A stretch of 52,610 nt of DNA from positions 1 through 52,610 of the forward strand of contig NZ_RDBR01000008.1 in NCBI RefSeq assembly GCF_009663775.1, read 5' to 3'. The notes beneath the pieces were generated by a model. It was given only the letters and a program-made list of their open reading frames with translations, was not told the DNA's origin and did not search any database. This document shows positions 8,410 through 16,990 of this stretch, piece after piece. Numbering within the stretch: position 1 is the stretch's first letter; every line of letters starts with the position of its first letter. The DNA is from Lactobacillus sp. 0.1XD8-4 (GTDB lineage: Bacteria > Bacillota > Bacilli > Lactobacillales > Lactobacillaceae). Position numbers and translations under genes: made by a program.

Positions 8410-9747
8410 TCAATGAATAAATATACTTAAAATTAATACAATAAGTAGTCCCACAACCGAATTTACTAGTTCTAATGCTCCCCACGTTTTGAAGGTGTCT
8501 TTTAAGGAAATTCCAAATGATTGTTGAAACAGTAGGAATCCTCCATCATACATTAAAGTCATTGTATTACTACCACAAGCACAGGCTAATACCATTAATA
8601 CTGGACTAACATGCATAATAGTTACCATAGGAGCAACAATTCCTGCAGCTGTAATTGCAGCAACTGCTCCTTGCCCCGTTAATATCCGAATTAAAACTGT
8701 AATTAGCCAAGCTAAAATAAATGGAGACACTGGAAGTTTATCAAACATATTTACAATTATATTTCCAACTCCTGTATCAATAATTACCTCTTTCATAATT
8801 CCACCAGCTGCAATAACAAGTAGCACATTAGAGATACCTTTAATGGCCTTTGTTAGTGTATCTGTTACTTGTTTACCTGATTTACCACGAGCATAGCCAA
8901 ACACTATCATTGCAACTAACACCGTGATTAACATACTAATATCTGCACTACCTATAAAAGCCATAATCTTATAGGTTATACTATTTCTACTGGTAAATGA
9001 TTTAGTTATAGAAGAAATAATCATAATAATTGCTGGCATTAATGGAACAAGTAGGCTAATGCCAAAACTTGGTATTTCGCTTACTGGTTTTTTAGGTGCG
9101 GGCTTCATAACATTACCTAATGGCATTTGATCAAGTCCAGGAATAAATCGCCGAATTAAAATACCAGAACAGACTATTGAAGGAATAATTACTATAAGCC
9201 CAAAAATATAAACTTGGGCAATATCTGCATGAAAAGCTGTTACAAGTGCCATTGGACCAGGCTGAGGAGGAAAAATACTATGTCCCATAGTAGCACCAGC
9301 AATCGTTGGAATTATTAATCGCATATATGGAATTTTTGCTTCTTTAGCAATGCTTAACACTAGCGGAACTGCAATCAGGAATGCAACCTCATAAAACATA
9401 GACATTCCAAAAATCGTCCCTATTATTAAAAGAGCAACTGACAAATATTTTCTTCCCATTTTTTCAACAATTGTATCAGCAATTTGCTGTGAAGCTCCCG
9501 ATTCAGTCATTAGTTGCCCAACAATTGCACCAAAAATAACAATTAATGCTAAGGTTGAGAGCACTCCTCCAATTCCTTTTTCTACTGTGGGAACAATTTT
9601 TGTGATTGGCATCCCTTCAGCAAAAGCAATAAATAACCCCGCAAGTAGTAAAGCAATAATATTATGCAACTTAAGACCAACAATCAAATATACTAGTAGT
9701 CCAATACCTACAAAAATGTAAATCAATGAAATAATATCAGCGGACAT
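8410..9747 (-). CDS. GntP-family gluconate/hexuronate permease
   Basis: A 445-residue integral membrane protein of the gluconate:H+ symporter (GntP) family with about 12-14 hydrophobic spans. Family-typical stretches include GATMGHSIFPPQPGPMALV near the middle and GGIMKEVIIDTG further on. It is 36 bases downstream of uxuA and belongs to the uxuBA-gntP unit, so fructuronate, glucuronate or gluconate are the likely substrates. Its ribosome binding site is weak. Confidence 0.85.
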   Translation of the reverse strand: MSADIISLIYIFVGIGLLVYLIVGLKLHNIIALLLAGLFIAFAEGMPITKIVPTVEKGIGGVLSTLALIVIFGAIVGQLMTESGASQQIADTIVEKMGRKYLSVALLIIGTIFGMSMFYEVAFLIAVPLVLSIAKEAKIPYMRLIIPTIAGATMGHSIFPPQPGPMALVTAFHADIAQVYIFGLIVIIPSIVCSGILIRRFIPGLDQMPLGNVMKPAPKKPVSEIPSFGISLLVPLMPAIIMIISSITKSFTSRNSITYKIMAFIGSADISMLITVLVAMIVFGYARGKSGKQVTDTLTKAIKGISNVLLVIAAGGIMKEVIIDTGVGNIIVNMFDKLPVSPFILAWLITVLIRILTGQGAVAAITAAGIVAPMVTIMHVSPVLMVLACACGSNTMTLMYDGGFLLFQQSFGISLKDTFKTWGALELVNSVVGLLIVLILSIFIH

Positions 9748-9782
9748 GTTTATTCACGTCTTTTCTTTGTGTCCTATTTTAC

Positions 9783-10856
9783 CTACTTATTCTCCTTTGT
9801 AATCGCTTCCCAAAGACCATTCAAATAGGTAATTCCAAGCGCGCGGTCATATAGTCCATATCCTGGACGACCTTTTTCACCCCAAATATCACGACCATGG
9901 TCTGGACGAATGTAACCGTCAAAGCCGGTGTCATACAAGGCTTTCATGATTTCATACATATCTAATGATCCTTCTGAAGATAAGTGTGCGGACTCGTGGA
10001 AGTCGCCATTACCCATGAATTTAATATTGCGGGCATGAATAAAAGGTGCACGGTCTTTCTTAACAAATTCGCGAATAATGGCTGGAACATCGTTATTTGG
10101 ATTTTCGCCAAGACTTCCAGTACAGATAGTAAAACCGTTATATTTCGATTCATGCATTTGCTCAATTTTGAGCATATCTTCCCTATTCTTATAAATCCGT
10201 GGTAAACCAAATAATGGCATTGGCGGATCATCAGGATGCATTGCCATCCGCACATCATATTTTTCACAGGTTGGAATAATTGCATCTAAGAAGTATTTTA
10301 GGTTTTCACGCAATTTCTGTTCATCAACATCCTTGTAAGCTTCAAATAGACGTTTAACTTCCGCTAACCGTTCAGGTTCCCATCCCGGAAGAACATATCC
10401 ATTAGAATTCTTTTCGACCGATTTAATAATATCTTCCGGTGACCCTTCAACGTATTTATGCTGAAACGCCATGTCTGTTGAGCCGTCTGGCAACGGATAA
10501 TGAAGGTCTGTCCGCACCCAGTCAAAAATTGGCATAAAGTTGTAACAAATAACCTTAATCCCGTATGCGGCTAAGTTCTTAATAGTTTCCTTATAATTTT
10601 CAATATATTTATCACGACTAGGAAGACCAATCTTAATGTCATCATGAATATTAACTGATTCAATGACTTCAAGCTTCAATCCGGCGTCTTCAACTTCTTG
10701 TTTTAATGCAGCAATTCGTTCCTTTGGCCATACCTCACCAACCGGAATATCAAATAGTGCACCAACTACTTGTGTTGTCCCTGGAATTTGGCGAATATCT
10801 GACAATTTAATGGAGTCATTATTATCGCCATACCAGCGAAATCCCATATTTTTCAT
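9783..10856 (-). CDS. uxuA: Mannonate dehydratase (UxuA)
   Basis: A 357-residue TIM-barrel enzyme that dehydrates D-mannonate to 2-keto-3-deoxygluconate. Hallmarks are MGFRWYGDNND at the N-terminus, VICYNFMPIFDWVRT (about residues 100-115), the metal region MAMHPDDPP (about 205) and IRPDHGRDIWGE near the C-terminus. It lies 15 bases after uxuB, so the two form one operon under the promoter near 12552-12580. The cognate product-consuming kinase (KdgK) is represented in this window only by a broken fragment. Confidence 0.95.
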   Translation of the reverse strand: MKNMGFRWYGDNNDSIKLSDIRQIPGTTQVVGALFDIPVGEVWPKERIAALKQEVEDAGLKLEVIESVNIHDDIKIGLPSRDKYIENYKETIKNLAAYGIKVICYNFMPIFDWVRTDLHYPLPDGSTDMAFQHKYVEGSPEDIIKSVEKNSNGYVLPGWEPERLAEVKRLFEAYKDVDEQKLRENLKYFLDAIIPTCEKYDVRMAMHPDDPPMPLFGLPRIYKNREDMLKIEQMHESKYNGFTICTGSLGENPNNDVPAIIREFVKKDRAPFIHARNIKFMGNGDFHESAHLSSEGSLDMYEIMKALYDTGFDGYIRPDHGRDIWGEKGRPGYGLYDRALGITYLNGLWEAITKENK

Positions 10857-10871
10857 TTTATTTTCCTTCTT

Positions 10872-12503
10872 CTAATATTTTCCTTTTTCAGTAACTGTCC
10901 GATGAATTGTTTCGCGCACAGCCCCTGGTTTGGTAATCATTTGTTTGAAGTAGTCTTCAACTTTGTCACCAAGACCGATTTCATAGAGGTCATTACCAAA
11001 AATTGACTTATTACTTAAAATTGGCTGCAATTTAGCATGTACGTCAACATCCGCATCCCCAAGCCTAATGTCTTTAACATAATCATGTAATTGTTCATAT
11101 AGGGGATCTGGACTTGGGATAAATGAATTACCCTTGTCATCCACCGCCATCAGGTACCGACACCAGCCTGCAATTATCATTGGAATAAACTCAAGTTGCG
11201 CCGGATCGAGTTGTGGATCATCAACATAATGTTGAAGAGTAACCCCGTAACGAATACCAACCTTTTGCGATGTATCCGTAGCAATTCGTTGTGGTGTGTC
11301 CGGAATATTTTTATTCGGCAACCGTTTTTCAATTAACGTATCGATAAACTCTTTCGGGTTAATGATTCCGGGATCCTTAACGACTGGTAAGTCTTCCCCA
11401 TAGCCAAGATTCTTAATCATCTTAAGTAAATCGGTATCCGTTGCTTCATCAGAAATAGCATGAAAATCAAGCAGACAGCCAAAAATTGCTAACGAAGTAT
11501 GAAGCGGGTTTAAACAGGCAGTAACCTTCATTTGGTCAGCGTCATTAACCGTTTCGCGGTCTGTCATTAAGACGCCTGCATCTTCAAGCTTTGGCCGACC
11601 ATTTGGAAAACTATCTTCAATCACGAGGTAGTGTGTTTCCTCAGTATTTCCAAACGGAGTAATATTAGTATGCTTATCTGTATGGATGATTGCAGCATCT
11701 TCAATTCCATCAGCGACAAGTTCTTTTGAGACTTCTTCTGATGGGTTTGGTGTAATGCGATCAATCATACTCCATGGGAATGATACCTGCGTCGGGTCAC
11801 TGAGATACTCAACAAAAGCTTGGCCAACCAAGCCATTTTTTACCCAGCCGTTAGCAATCAATAGAACGGCCTCTTCTAATCTCTTCCCGTTTTGCGAGAA
11901 ATTATCCGTGCTAACCATTGCAATCGGGAACGCACCAGCCTTATAACGAGCTAGCAACAGGTTGGCAATAACCCCCATATTAGTAACAGCGGTGTCAGGA
12001 TCATTTTTAATATCATGGTCGGCACCTTCTGTTAGGTTGCCATTCATATCCGTTAAGCTGTAACCCTTTTCTGTAATTGAAAATGTCGCGAATTGCAGTG
12101 AAGGATTACTAAAAATTTCCTTTAACGCCTTCAGCCCCGGTTTATTTTTACTGTTAGCGTAAATACTGTCAGCAACACTCGCTACTAACTCTTTATCAAA
12201 ACCATCTTTCTTCATTACCACTGATAAAAAGCGGTTCTCATACGGCTTGTAAACATTATTAATAACTTCATCATCATAAGTATCAGCAACGATAATCCCA
12301 CTATCCATTTCACCTTTATTTATTAATTCTTGGGCAATAACCGAGTGAAAACAGCGAAAGAGATTACCACCGCCAAAATGAACCCAAACAGGTGCTTCCT
12401 TGGTGTGTTCAATCAATTTATTTTGATCAAAATGTGGAACAGTAACACCTGCTTTTTTAAATGGTGTCGGGTCATTAAGGTAATCATCAGTTAATTTCAC
12501 CAT
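10872..12503 (-). CDS. uxuB: D-fructuronate reductase, mannitol dehydrogenase family
   Basis: A 543-residue polyol dehydrogenase of the long-chain mannitol dehydrogenase family. An N-terminal nucleotide-binding segment (VWVHFGGGNLFRCFHSV) is followed by the family helical domain with MVSTDNFSQNGKRL and the MKVTACLNPLHTSLAIFGCLL stretch. Next to uxuA this is the fructuronate-to-mannonate step of hexuronate catabolism (UxuB role). The gene is first in the operon, starting with ATG after GGAAGCG, and reads divergently from the GntR regulator. Confidence 0.92.
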   Translation of the reverse strand: MVKLTDDYLNDPTPFKKAGVTVPHFDQNKLIEHTKEAPVWVHFGGGNLFRCFHSVIAQELINKGEMDSGIIVADTYDDEVINNVYKPYENRFLSVVMKKDGFDKELVASVADSIYANSKNKPGLKALKEIFSNPSLQFATFSITEKGYSLTDMNGNLTEGADHDIKNDPDTAVTNMGVIANLLLARYKAGAFPIAMVSTDNFSQNGKRLEEAVLLIANGWVKNGLVGQAFVEYLSDPTQVSFPWSMIDRITPNPSEEVSKELVADGIEDAAIIHTDKHTNITPFGNTEETHYLVIEDSFPNGRPKLEDAGVLMTDRETVNDADQMKVTACLNPLHTSLAIFGCLLDFHAISDEATDTDLLKMIKNLGYGEDLPVVKDPGIINPKEFIDTLIEKRLPNKNIPDTPQRIATDTSQKVGIRYGVTLQHYVDDPQLDPAQLEFIPMIIAGWCRYLMAVDDKGNSFIPSPDPLYEQLHDYVKDIRLGDADVDVHAKLQPILSNKSIFGNDLYEIGLGDKVEDYFKQMITKPGAVRETIHRTVTEKGKY

Positions 12504-12551
12504 TAACAGCGCTTCCTTTCTAAGTAATATACTAATATATCAGTTGTCTTT

Positions 12552-12580
12552 ATAGTAAACGCTTTCATAAGATTTGTCAA
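12552..12580 (-). promoter_or_regulatory. uxuBA promoter with cre in the spacer
   Basis: On the minus strand: -35 TTGACA (12580-12575), 17-base spacer, -10 TACTAT (12557-12552). The cre TATGAAAGCGTTTAC (12569-12555) fills the spacer, so CcpA would repress directly. Downstream, TATATTAGTATATTA (about 12540-12526) is a partial palindrome that could be the operator of the adjacent GntR regulator. Confidence 0.65.
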
Positions 12581-12595
12581 TGTATTATCAGAAAT

Positions 12596-12624
12596 TGCAA
12601 TTTAGTAATCAAAAACGTTATAAT
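12596..12624 (+). promoter_or_regulatory. Promoter of the GntR regulator
   Basis: TTGCAA (12596-12601), an 18-base spacer and TATAAT (12619-12624). This places the transcript start inside the longest open frame and supports translation from the ATG at 12652. Confidence 0.65.
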
Positions 12625-12651
12625 AAAAATGTTAGAAAGGACGTTATAACA

Positions 12652-13335
12652 ATGCCTAATTACTCACGAAATGATTTGACTGGACAAGCTTATGACATCA
12701 TCTTAAAAAAGATTATTGATGCCGAATATGAACCTGGTCAAAAAATCTCTGAAAAGAAAATAGAAGATGACCTACAAATTGGTCGGACGCCAGTTAGAGA
12801 AGCACTGTTACAGTTACGACAAGAGCGACTTATCAATGTCATTCCCCAGTCGGGAACTTACATTTCAAAAATCGACTTAAAGGATGTATTAGACGCGCGT
12901 TTCGTTCGTGCTAGTGTCGAACGGCGGATTATGCGAGAGGCTGCAACCCTCAAATTAACTGCCGAACAGCTTGCTGACTTGGACCGAATTATTGAAAATG
13001 AAAAAAGGACCCGTGAAAATGATGATTTTCCTGCTTTCTTAGACAGTGATGACATCTTTCACGAGTACTTTTACAAGCTTACTAACCATCAACGGGTATG
13101 GGATTGGCTTAAAAAGATCAACATCCAGTTTAATCGTTTTCGTTTTTTGCGGCTTAAAATCCAAAAACTTTCCTGGCAAGGATTAATCGAAGAGCACGAA
13201 GCAATCTATGATGCAATTAAAGCTAATGACGTTAATGAAGCTGACCGCTTAACTGCTAATCATATGCACCGGATGTTAGACGAAGAGGAATCACTTATCG
13301 ATTCATTTCCCGATTATTTTTCAAATATCGACTAA
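12652..13335 (+). CDS. GntR/FadR-type regulator of hexuronate genes (UxuR-like)
   Basis: A 227-residue regulator: N-terminal winged helix-turn-helix of the GntR family (about residues 8-75, with ISEKKIEDDLQIGRTPVREA) and an all-helical FCD/FadR-type effector domain with metal-binding His residues (DIFHEYFYKL, LIEEHEAIYDAI, ANHMHRM). The longest frame starts 26 codons earlier, but a consensus -10 box lies inside that extension and GAAAGG precedes the ATG at 12652. It is divergent from uxuB, so it probably senses a hexuronate intermediate such as fructuronate or mannonate and controls the uxuBA-gntP operon. Confidence 0.85.
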   Translation: MPNYSRNDLTGQAYDIILKKIIDAEYEPGQKISEKKIEDDLQIGRTPVREALLQLRQERLINVIPQSGTYISKIDLKDVLDARFVRASVERRIMREAATLKLTAEQLADLDRIIENEKRTRENDDFPAFLDSDDIFHEYFYKLTNHQRVWDWLKKINIQFNRFRFLRLKIQKLSWQGLIEEHEAIYDAIKANDVNEADRLTANHMHRMLDEEESLIDSFPDYFSNID

Positions 13336-13337
13336 AA

Positions 13338-13382
13338 AAATACATTCAATGGGCTAATTAAGCTTGCTCACTGAATGTATTT
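13338..13382. terminator. Bidirectional terminator between regulator and kdgK remnant
   Basis: AAATACATTCA (13338-13348) pairs with TGAATGTATTT (13372-13382); A and T tracts flank both sides. It serves two convergent genes. Confidence 0.75.
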
Positions 13383-13388
13383 TTATTT

Positions 13389-13602
13389 TTAGCGCGATAC
13401 GCGAGTCCCCGCGCCGCCCTTCATAACGGCTTCAACATCTTCTTTTGTCGAAATATTTAGATCACCAAGAACGGTTAGTTTGAGAACACTAGCTGCGATG
13501 GCGTAATCGATCGTTTCTTGCGGATCATTATCATTTAATATTCCGTGCATTAATCCTGCACCAGAAACATCCGCCGGCAAATATCGCTGTATCTAAACTC
13601 AT
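13389..13602 (-). pseudogene. msrA 5' end joined out of frame to kdgK 3' end
   Basis: The minus strand starts with a good ribosome binding site (AGGAAAGG) and an ATG at 13602 that reads MSLDTAIFAGGCFWC, the catalytic-Cys N-terminus of peptide methionine sulfoxide reductase A. After about 20 codons that frame closes. In the next frame the same bases read PADVSGAGLMHGILND and continue for about 60 residues to SR-stop. This is the C-terminal part of a PfkB-family 2-keto-3-deoxygluconate kinase, with its DxxGAGD catalytic motif damaged (GAG directly followed by LMHG). The junction lies in bases both genes could share, about GGATGTTTCTGGTGCA. Neither part can be functional. A working kdgK must be elsewhere if the pathway runs. 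Confidence 0.75.
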
Positions 13603-13828
13603 ATATATCAATCCTTTCCTTGATTCCTCAACGTTTATAGACGTTATATTTTTTGACTAAATACCGAGATTTAATGAGAAATATCGAGAAACCTAGAATA
13701 TTTTTTCCCATGATTTTCCCATGGGAAAATCATTCAATTCACAAAGTTTCTCTAACTTATTACTTAAGTATAACCCAATATATCAATTTAGATTAGTTAT
13801 CTATAGTGTTTACTAAATTGGTATTCAT
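13603..13828. other. Non-coding gap with a 24-base perfect palindrome
   Basis: No credible gene in about 225 bases. Positions 13710-13733 form a perfect 24-base palindrome centred on CCATGG with arms ATGATTTTCCC. A partial copy of its left arm (TTTTTTCCCATGA) directly precedes it. It could be a protein-binding or recombination site near the junction between the metabolic island and the plasmid maintenance block. Confidence 0.6.
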
Positions 13829-14599
13829 TCATCGCCGCATTTCTTTATGATCATTTCGAAAAAGAGGTTTTAGTTTTACAGTTTTCGGATTTAAAGCTTT
13901 TTGTTCGTTAATATGTTTATGATAAATTTGCTCATTATCATTTGGAAGAAGTTCTAGCATTTTTGAAAAAGCCTTACTTTCGGTACTAGGATCTGTTGCT
14001 CCATAATATCGCATTAAGTTAATTGTAAATTCAGCACGATCAAGTTCATTAAAAGGTAGGACTAAATAATTTTCTTTCTCCCAAACATTATAGGCTGCAT
14101 TTGCAGCAATTAACGCTGTCCGCTTATTACCATCTTGAAAAGGTTGTAATTTTGCTAACTTTGCAAATACGAGCCATGCATCCTGTTTAGTTTGCGCAGA
14201 ATGCTTAAACTCATCAATAATCTTTTGTAAATCCGCTCTATAAACTACTTCGGGAGGAAAATAATGATCTTTTCCAGCTGTATCAATTGTAATTGCAATA
14301 TTATCATCTGGATTATACATTGAATTTCTTAAATGACCAGGAATAGCCGGATCCTCTTCCTTACTATATACAAAAGATTTATTGATATTAATAATTCCAT
14401 CAACTGTAAAACCATCTTTTTTTACTGCTTTAATTCCAGCTAAAGCATCTTTAAAGATTGGTACATCCTCATTATCTTGTTCCAAAGCATTAGTATTTCC
14501 TGTATCTAAAGCCTTTTTTGTCTGAGCAACTGTGCTTCCATAACCATTCAAACTCCCAAATGAGGCAATAAATTGAGCTAAAGCTGTATTATCTGCCAT
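13829..14599 (-). CDS. Fic-domain protein with His-to-Gln change at the catalytic position
   Basis: About 256 residues with a Fic/Doc core. The motif normally written HPFxDGNKR reads QPFQDGNKRTALIAAN here (about residue 156); the first position is a CAA codon, one base from His. Fic enzymes AMPylate or phosphorylate target proteins, and that His is the general base, so this copy may be inactive, regulatory or use altered chemistry. The upstream flap region (HLRNSMYNPDDNIAI) is present. ATG at 14599 follows GGGAG. It is downstream of a 51-residue ORF and the par operon, a typical addiction or maintenance position on plasmids. No inhibitory (S/T)xxxE(G/N) motif was found in either small neighbour. 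Confidence 0.75.
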   Translation of the reverse strand: MADNTALAQFIASFGSLNGYGSTVAQTKKALDTGNTNALEQDNEDVPIFKDALAGIKAVKKDGFTVDGIININKSFVYSKEEDPAIPGHLRNSMYNPDDNIAITIDTAGKDHYFPPEVVYRADLQKIIDEFKHSAQTKQDAWLVFAKLAKLQPFQDGNKRTALIAANAAYNVWEKENYLVLPFNELDRAEFTINLMRYYGATDPSTESKAFSKMLELLPNDNEQIYHKHINEQKALNPKTVKLKPLFRNDHKEMRR

Positions 14600-14657
14600 A
14601 ACTATGCTCCCTTCTTTCACTATTATCTAATAATACACGATCACTTTTTAGTTTTTC

Positions 14658-14813
14658 TTACTTTCTTCGCTGAGCAGCAATTTTATAAATGCGTTCCCAC
14701 CATTCTTTATCAGACTGATTTTTACATTCATTAATCTTTTTTCTTAATTCATCTAGAGGAACTTTAAGAAGCCAATTTTTGATTAATCTAGTTGAATCAG
14801 AATTTAAATTCAT
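14658..14813 (-). CDS. Small 51-residue protein upstream of the Fic gene, unknown
   Basis: ATG at 14813 follows GTAGGG; the longer TTG-initiated frame lacks a good site. The product is charged and probably helical (LIKNWLLKVPLDELRKKINE). Its place directly before the Fic gene suggests a partner or antitoxin, but it lacks the classical Fic inhibition motif. I do not recognise the family. Confidence 0.45.
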   Translation of the reverse strand: MNLNSDSTRLIKNWLLKVPLDELRKKINECKNQSDKEWWERIYKIAAQRRK

Positions 14814-14948
14814 TGTACCAATCCCTACTTTATTTTCCTGAAAAAATTCTAACAATTTATATCAATTTATAAATTTCAACACAAGTAACATTTAACACTT
14901 ATATTGAAAAGCAGAAAATATATTCAGCTTAAAATTACTATTCTAACT

Positions 14949-14986
14949 ATATAAACTTCATAAACTCAAGTTTATGAAGTTTATAT
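14949..14986. repeat. Near-perfect long palindrome below parR
   Basis: Arms of 18 bases (ending TAAACT at 14966 and beginning AGTTTA at 14969) pair perfectly around a 2-base CA centre. The internal word ACTTCATAAACT is mirrored exactly. It may terminate the par transcript or be a binding site. A separate TAACACTTATATTGAAA block at about 14893-14909 resembles the repeats upstream of parM. Confidence 0.65.
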
Positions 14987-15019
14987 TTTACAATTAAAAT
15001 TTAAGTTTCAAATCTTCGA

Positions 15020-15616
15020 CTATTTATCATCTAAATCTGTACTGATCATTGATAAATCAATATTAGATGAATCGGATAAATCAGCGTTCATTTGTGATTC
15101 TTGACTTTCCTGCTTGTTAGTTTCTTTAGTCTGAAAACTATCTTGTTTGCTTAACTCTTTCGGATTATTAAAGAAAGACTGCTCTAAAGCGCTAATTATT
15201 TCACCCTGTGAAAAAGATAAGGCGCAAGGAAAATCAGTAATTCCGAACATACCAATGACTAAAAAGATTAATTGATTCACTGATTCGCTAGGAGCCGTCT
15301 GTGCTTCAAACCAAGCGCTAACTTCACTATAGTCCGGTATTCTAATTGTTTTAGTCTTGGTTTCAAATTTTCCATTTTGGATATTGTCGCTTTTTTGTCC
15401 ATTTTTTAAATTACTATTATTAAATTTCATTTGTTGATTTGCTCGTATTTTAGGGAGTGTAGAAGGTAAATCTACTTCCCCATACAATGCAGTAATAAAC
15501 ATAATGGATTGACCAATAGATGAACCAAGCGAGTTTTGAATATCCATCCATTTTTTTACTGGTCCGTCATTATACAATTGTAAATTACGTGCTTTAGTAA
15601 CTGCTCCTCTCGGCAT
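15020..15616 (-). CDS. ParR-like partition adaptor with two ribbon-helix-helix-like units
   Basis: About 198 residues; ATG at 15616 is eight bases after GGGAG. Two similar units are visible. The first runs from a strand at RNLQLY through a helix with VKKWMDIQNSLGSSIGQSI and MFITALYG. The second runs from TKTIRIPDYSEVSAWFEAQ through SESVNQLIFLVIGMFG. Each looks like a ribbon-helix-helix half, so one chain could supply a whole DNA-binding dimer. The C-terminus is acidic and disordered, and could contact the filament. It lies 60 bases after the ParM-like gene, the normal ParMR order. Function is inferred from context and fold pattern. Confidence 0.65.
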   Translation of the reverse strand: MPRGAVTKARNLQLYNDGPVKKWMDIQNSLGSSIGQSIMFITALYGEVDLPSTLPKIRANQQMKFNNSNLKNGQKSDNIQNGKFETKTKTIRIPDYSEVSAWFEAQTAPSESVNQLIFLVIGMFGITDFPCALSFSQGEIISALEQSFFNNPKELSKQDSFQTKETNKQESQESQMNADLSDSSNIDLSMISTDLDDK

Positions 15617-15675
15617 ATGCTTCGCTCCCATTCATTATATATACATATCATTATAACAGGATTTTGTAATCTATA

Positions 15676-16950
15676 TCATTCTTTAGGACCCATTAATGCT
15701 TTCAAAATTAAAACTAAGCCCATCCTATTTAATACCTGAGCATATGATCCATCGACCCAAACAATTGGAATTATTTGATCTCCATTGAAACTCATAAATT
15801 TATTGTTAAGTTTCTCATAAAGCCGAGTAGTTTTCATTGGTACTGCAGCCCCACCGAACACAAACCCGATCTTAATACTTGTTCCAATCTTCCGTAGTGT
15901 TTGAGAAGCATTACTTACAATCTCATCAGCAAAAGGCTCTGCTGCTGAACTTACTACTTTAATAACTTTTTCTTTACTGCCTGGCGCAAATGGATTTTCA
16001 TCCTCATTAAGATATTTTTGTAATTGACGAATATTATCAAATCCATAATTCTTAGTTTGTAAGTAATCAACCGAACGTTGAAGGACATTATCGTATCCTC
16101 GCATAATAGAATTCGAAGCCATTATATTTGGTTTTCCATTAGTAATTACTGTACAGTCACTTGTTTTACCACCAAGGTCAAAACCTATCGCATCTTTAAT
16201 ATTTTTAATGAATTGATTATTAATTTTATCTGCTACTTTAGGATACTTTTCTTTAAGAGAATTAATGATGCTATTCGACAATTCAGGATAAGCATTTGGC
16301 GAATTTTTAATCGCCGCAAAAGCCACTTCTCCCTCTAACCCTACAAAAACATTTTTGAACTGCAGCGATACACTAATTGGATTTTTAAAGTTATGAAATG
16401 TGACAATATGCGTATTATCCATATATCTTTTACGATAGTTTCTTAAAACATTAGGTTGTTTCGCCTCACTGATTGGTAATGCAGTTGTCATATACACGTC
16501 CATTTTTAACTGATTATCTAAATCTTCTCCTTTTTTATAAGCATCCTGGACTCTTTTGCCGGCTAAATTGCTTAATGTAAGTAACAAAGTAAGGTCAACT
16601 TCAGATTTTCCTGATAAGTCATTGTAATCAAAATGCGTTAACGGCATTGTACTATCTAAAGCTGCTTGACCGACTAAAAATCGTCCTGCTTCACTAATTG
16701 AACTACTAGTAATAGAGACATCCATATGGTTTAAGAAATCGTCCATATAAGCATCTTTTTCTGCTTCTGAGCTAAATTCAACGGGAGCAGTTACATCTAA
16801 GGAATCTTTCATAGCAATTACTGAAGGACATTCTATATCTTCTCCAGCACTAAAAATTTGTTTTGCAGTTTCTGTACCATCACTAGTAAAGAGAGTTCCT
16901 TTCAACGAGTCATTTCCTGCATCATTTGCAAAATAAAGTTTATAAGTCAT
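15676..16950 (-). CDS. ParM-like actin-family partition ATPase
   Basis: A 424-residue protein with actin/Hsp70-fold nucleotide signatures: phosphate-1 FANDAGNDSLKG at the N-terminus, phosphate-2 GFDLGGKTSDCTVI in the middle and a Gly-rich adenosine-binding stretch IGFVFGGAAVPMKT near the C-terminus. Such proteins polymerise into filaments that push sister plasmids apart. It is longer than R1 ParM (320), with an N-terminal helical insertion. It starts with ATG after GGAGGTAATCAA, just below the repeat cluster at 16991-17091, and heads an operon with the ParR-like gene. This is the strongest evidence that the window is plasmid DNA. Confidence 0.85.
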   Translation of the reverse strand: MTYKLYFANDAGNDSLKGTLFTSDGTETAKQIFSAGEDIECPSVIAMKDSLDVTAPVEFSSEAEKDAYMDDFLNHMDVSITSSSISEAGRFLVGQAALDSTMPLTHFDYNDLSGKSEVDLTLLLTLSNLAGKRVQDAYKKGEDLDNQLKMDVYMTTALPISEAKQPNVLRNYRKRYMDNTHIVTFHNFKNPISVSLQFKNVFVGLEGEVAFAAIKNSPNAYPELSNSIINSLKEKYPKVADKINNQFIKNIKDAIGFDLGGKTSDCTVITNGKPNIMASNSIMRGYDNVLQRSVDYLQTKNYGFDNIRQLQKYLNEDENPFAPGSKEKVIKVVSSAAEPFADEIVSNASQTLRKIGTSIKIGFVFGGAAVPMKTTRLYEKLNNKFMSFNGDQIIPIVWVDGSYAQVLNRMGLVLILKALMGPKE

Positions 16951-16990
16951 TTGATTACCTCCAAAATATATTCGCTAAATAGATGTTATA

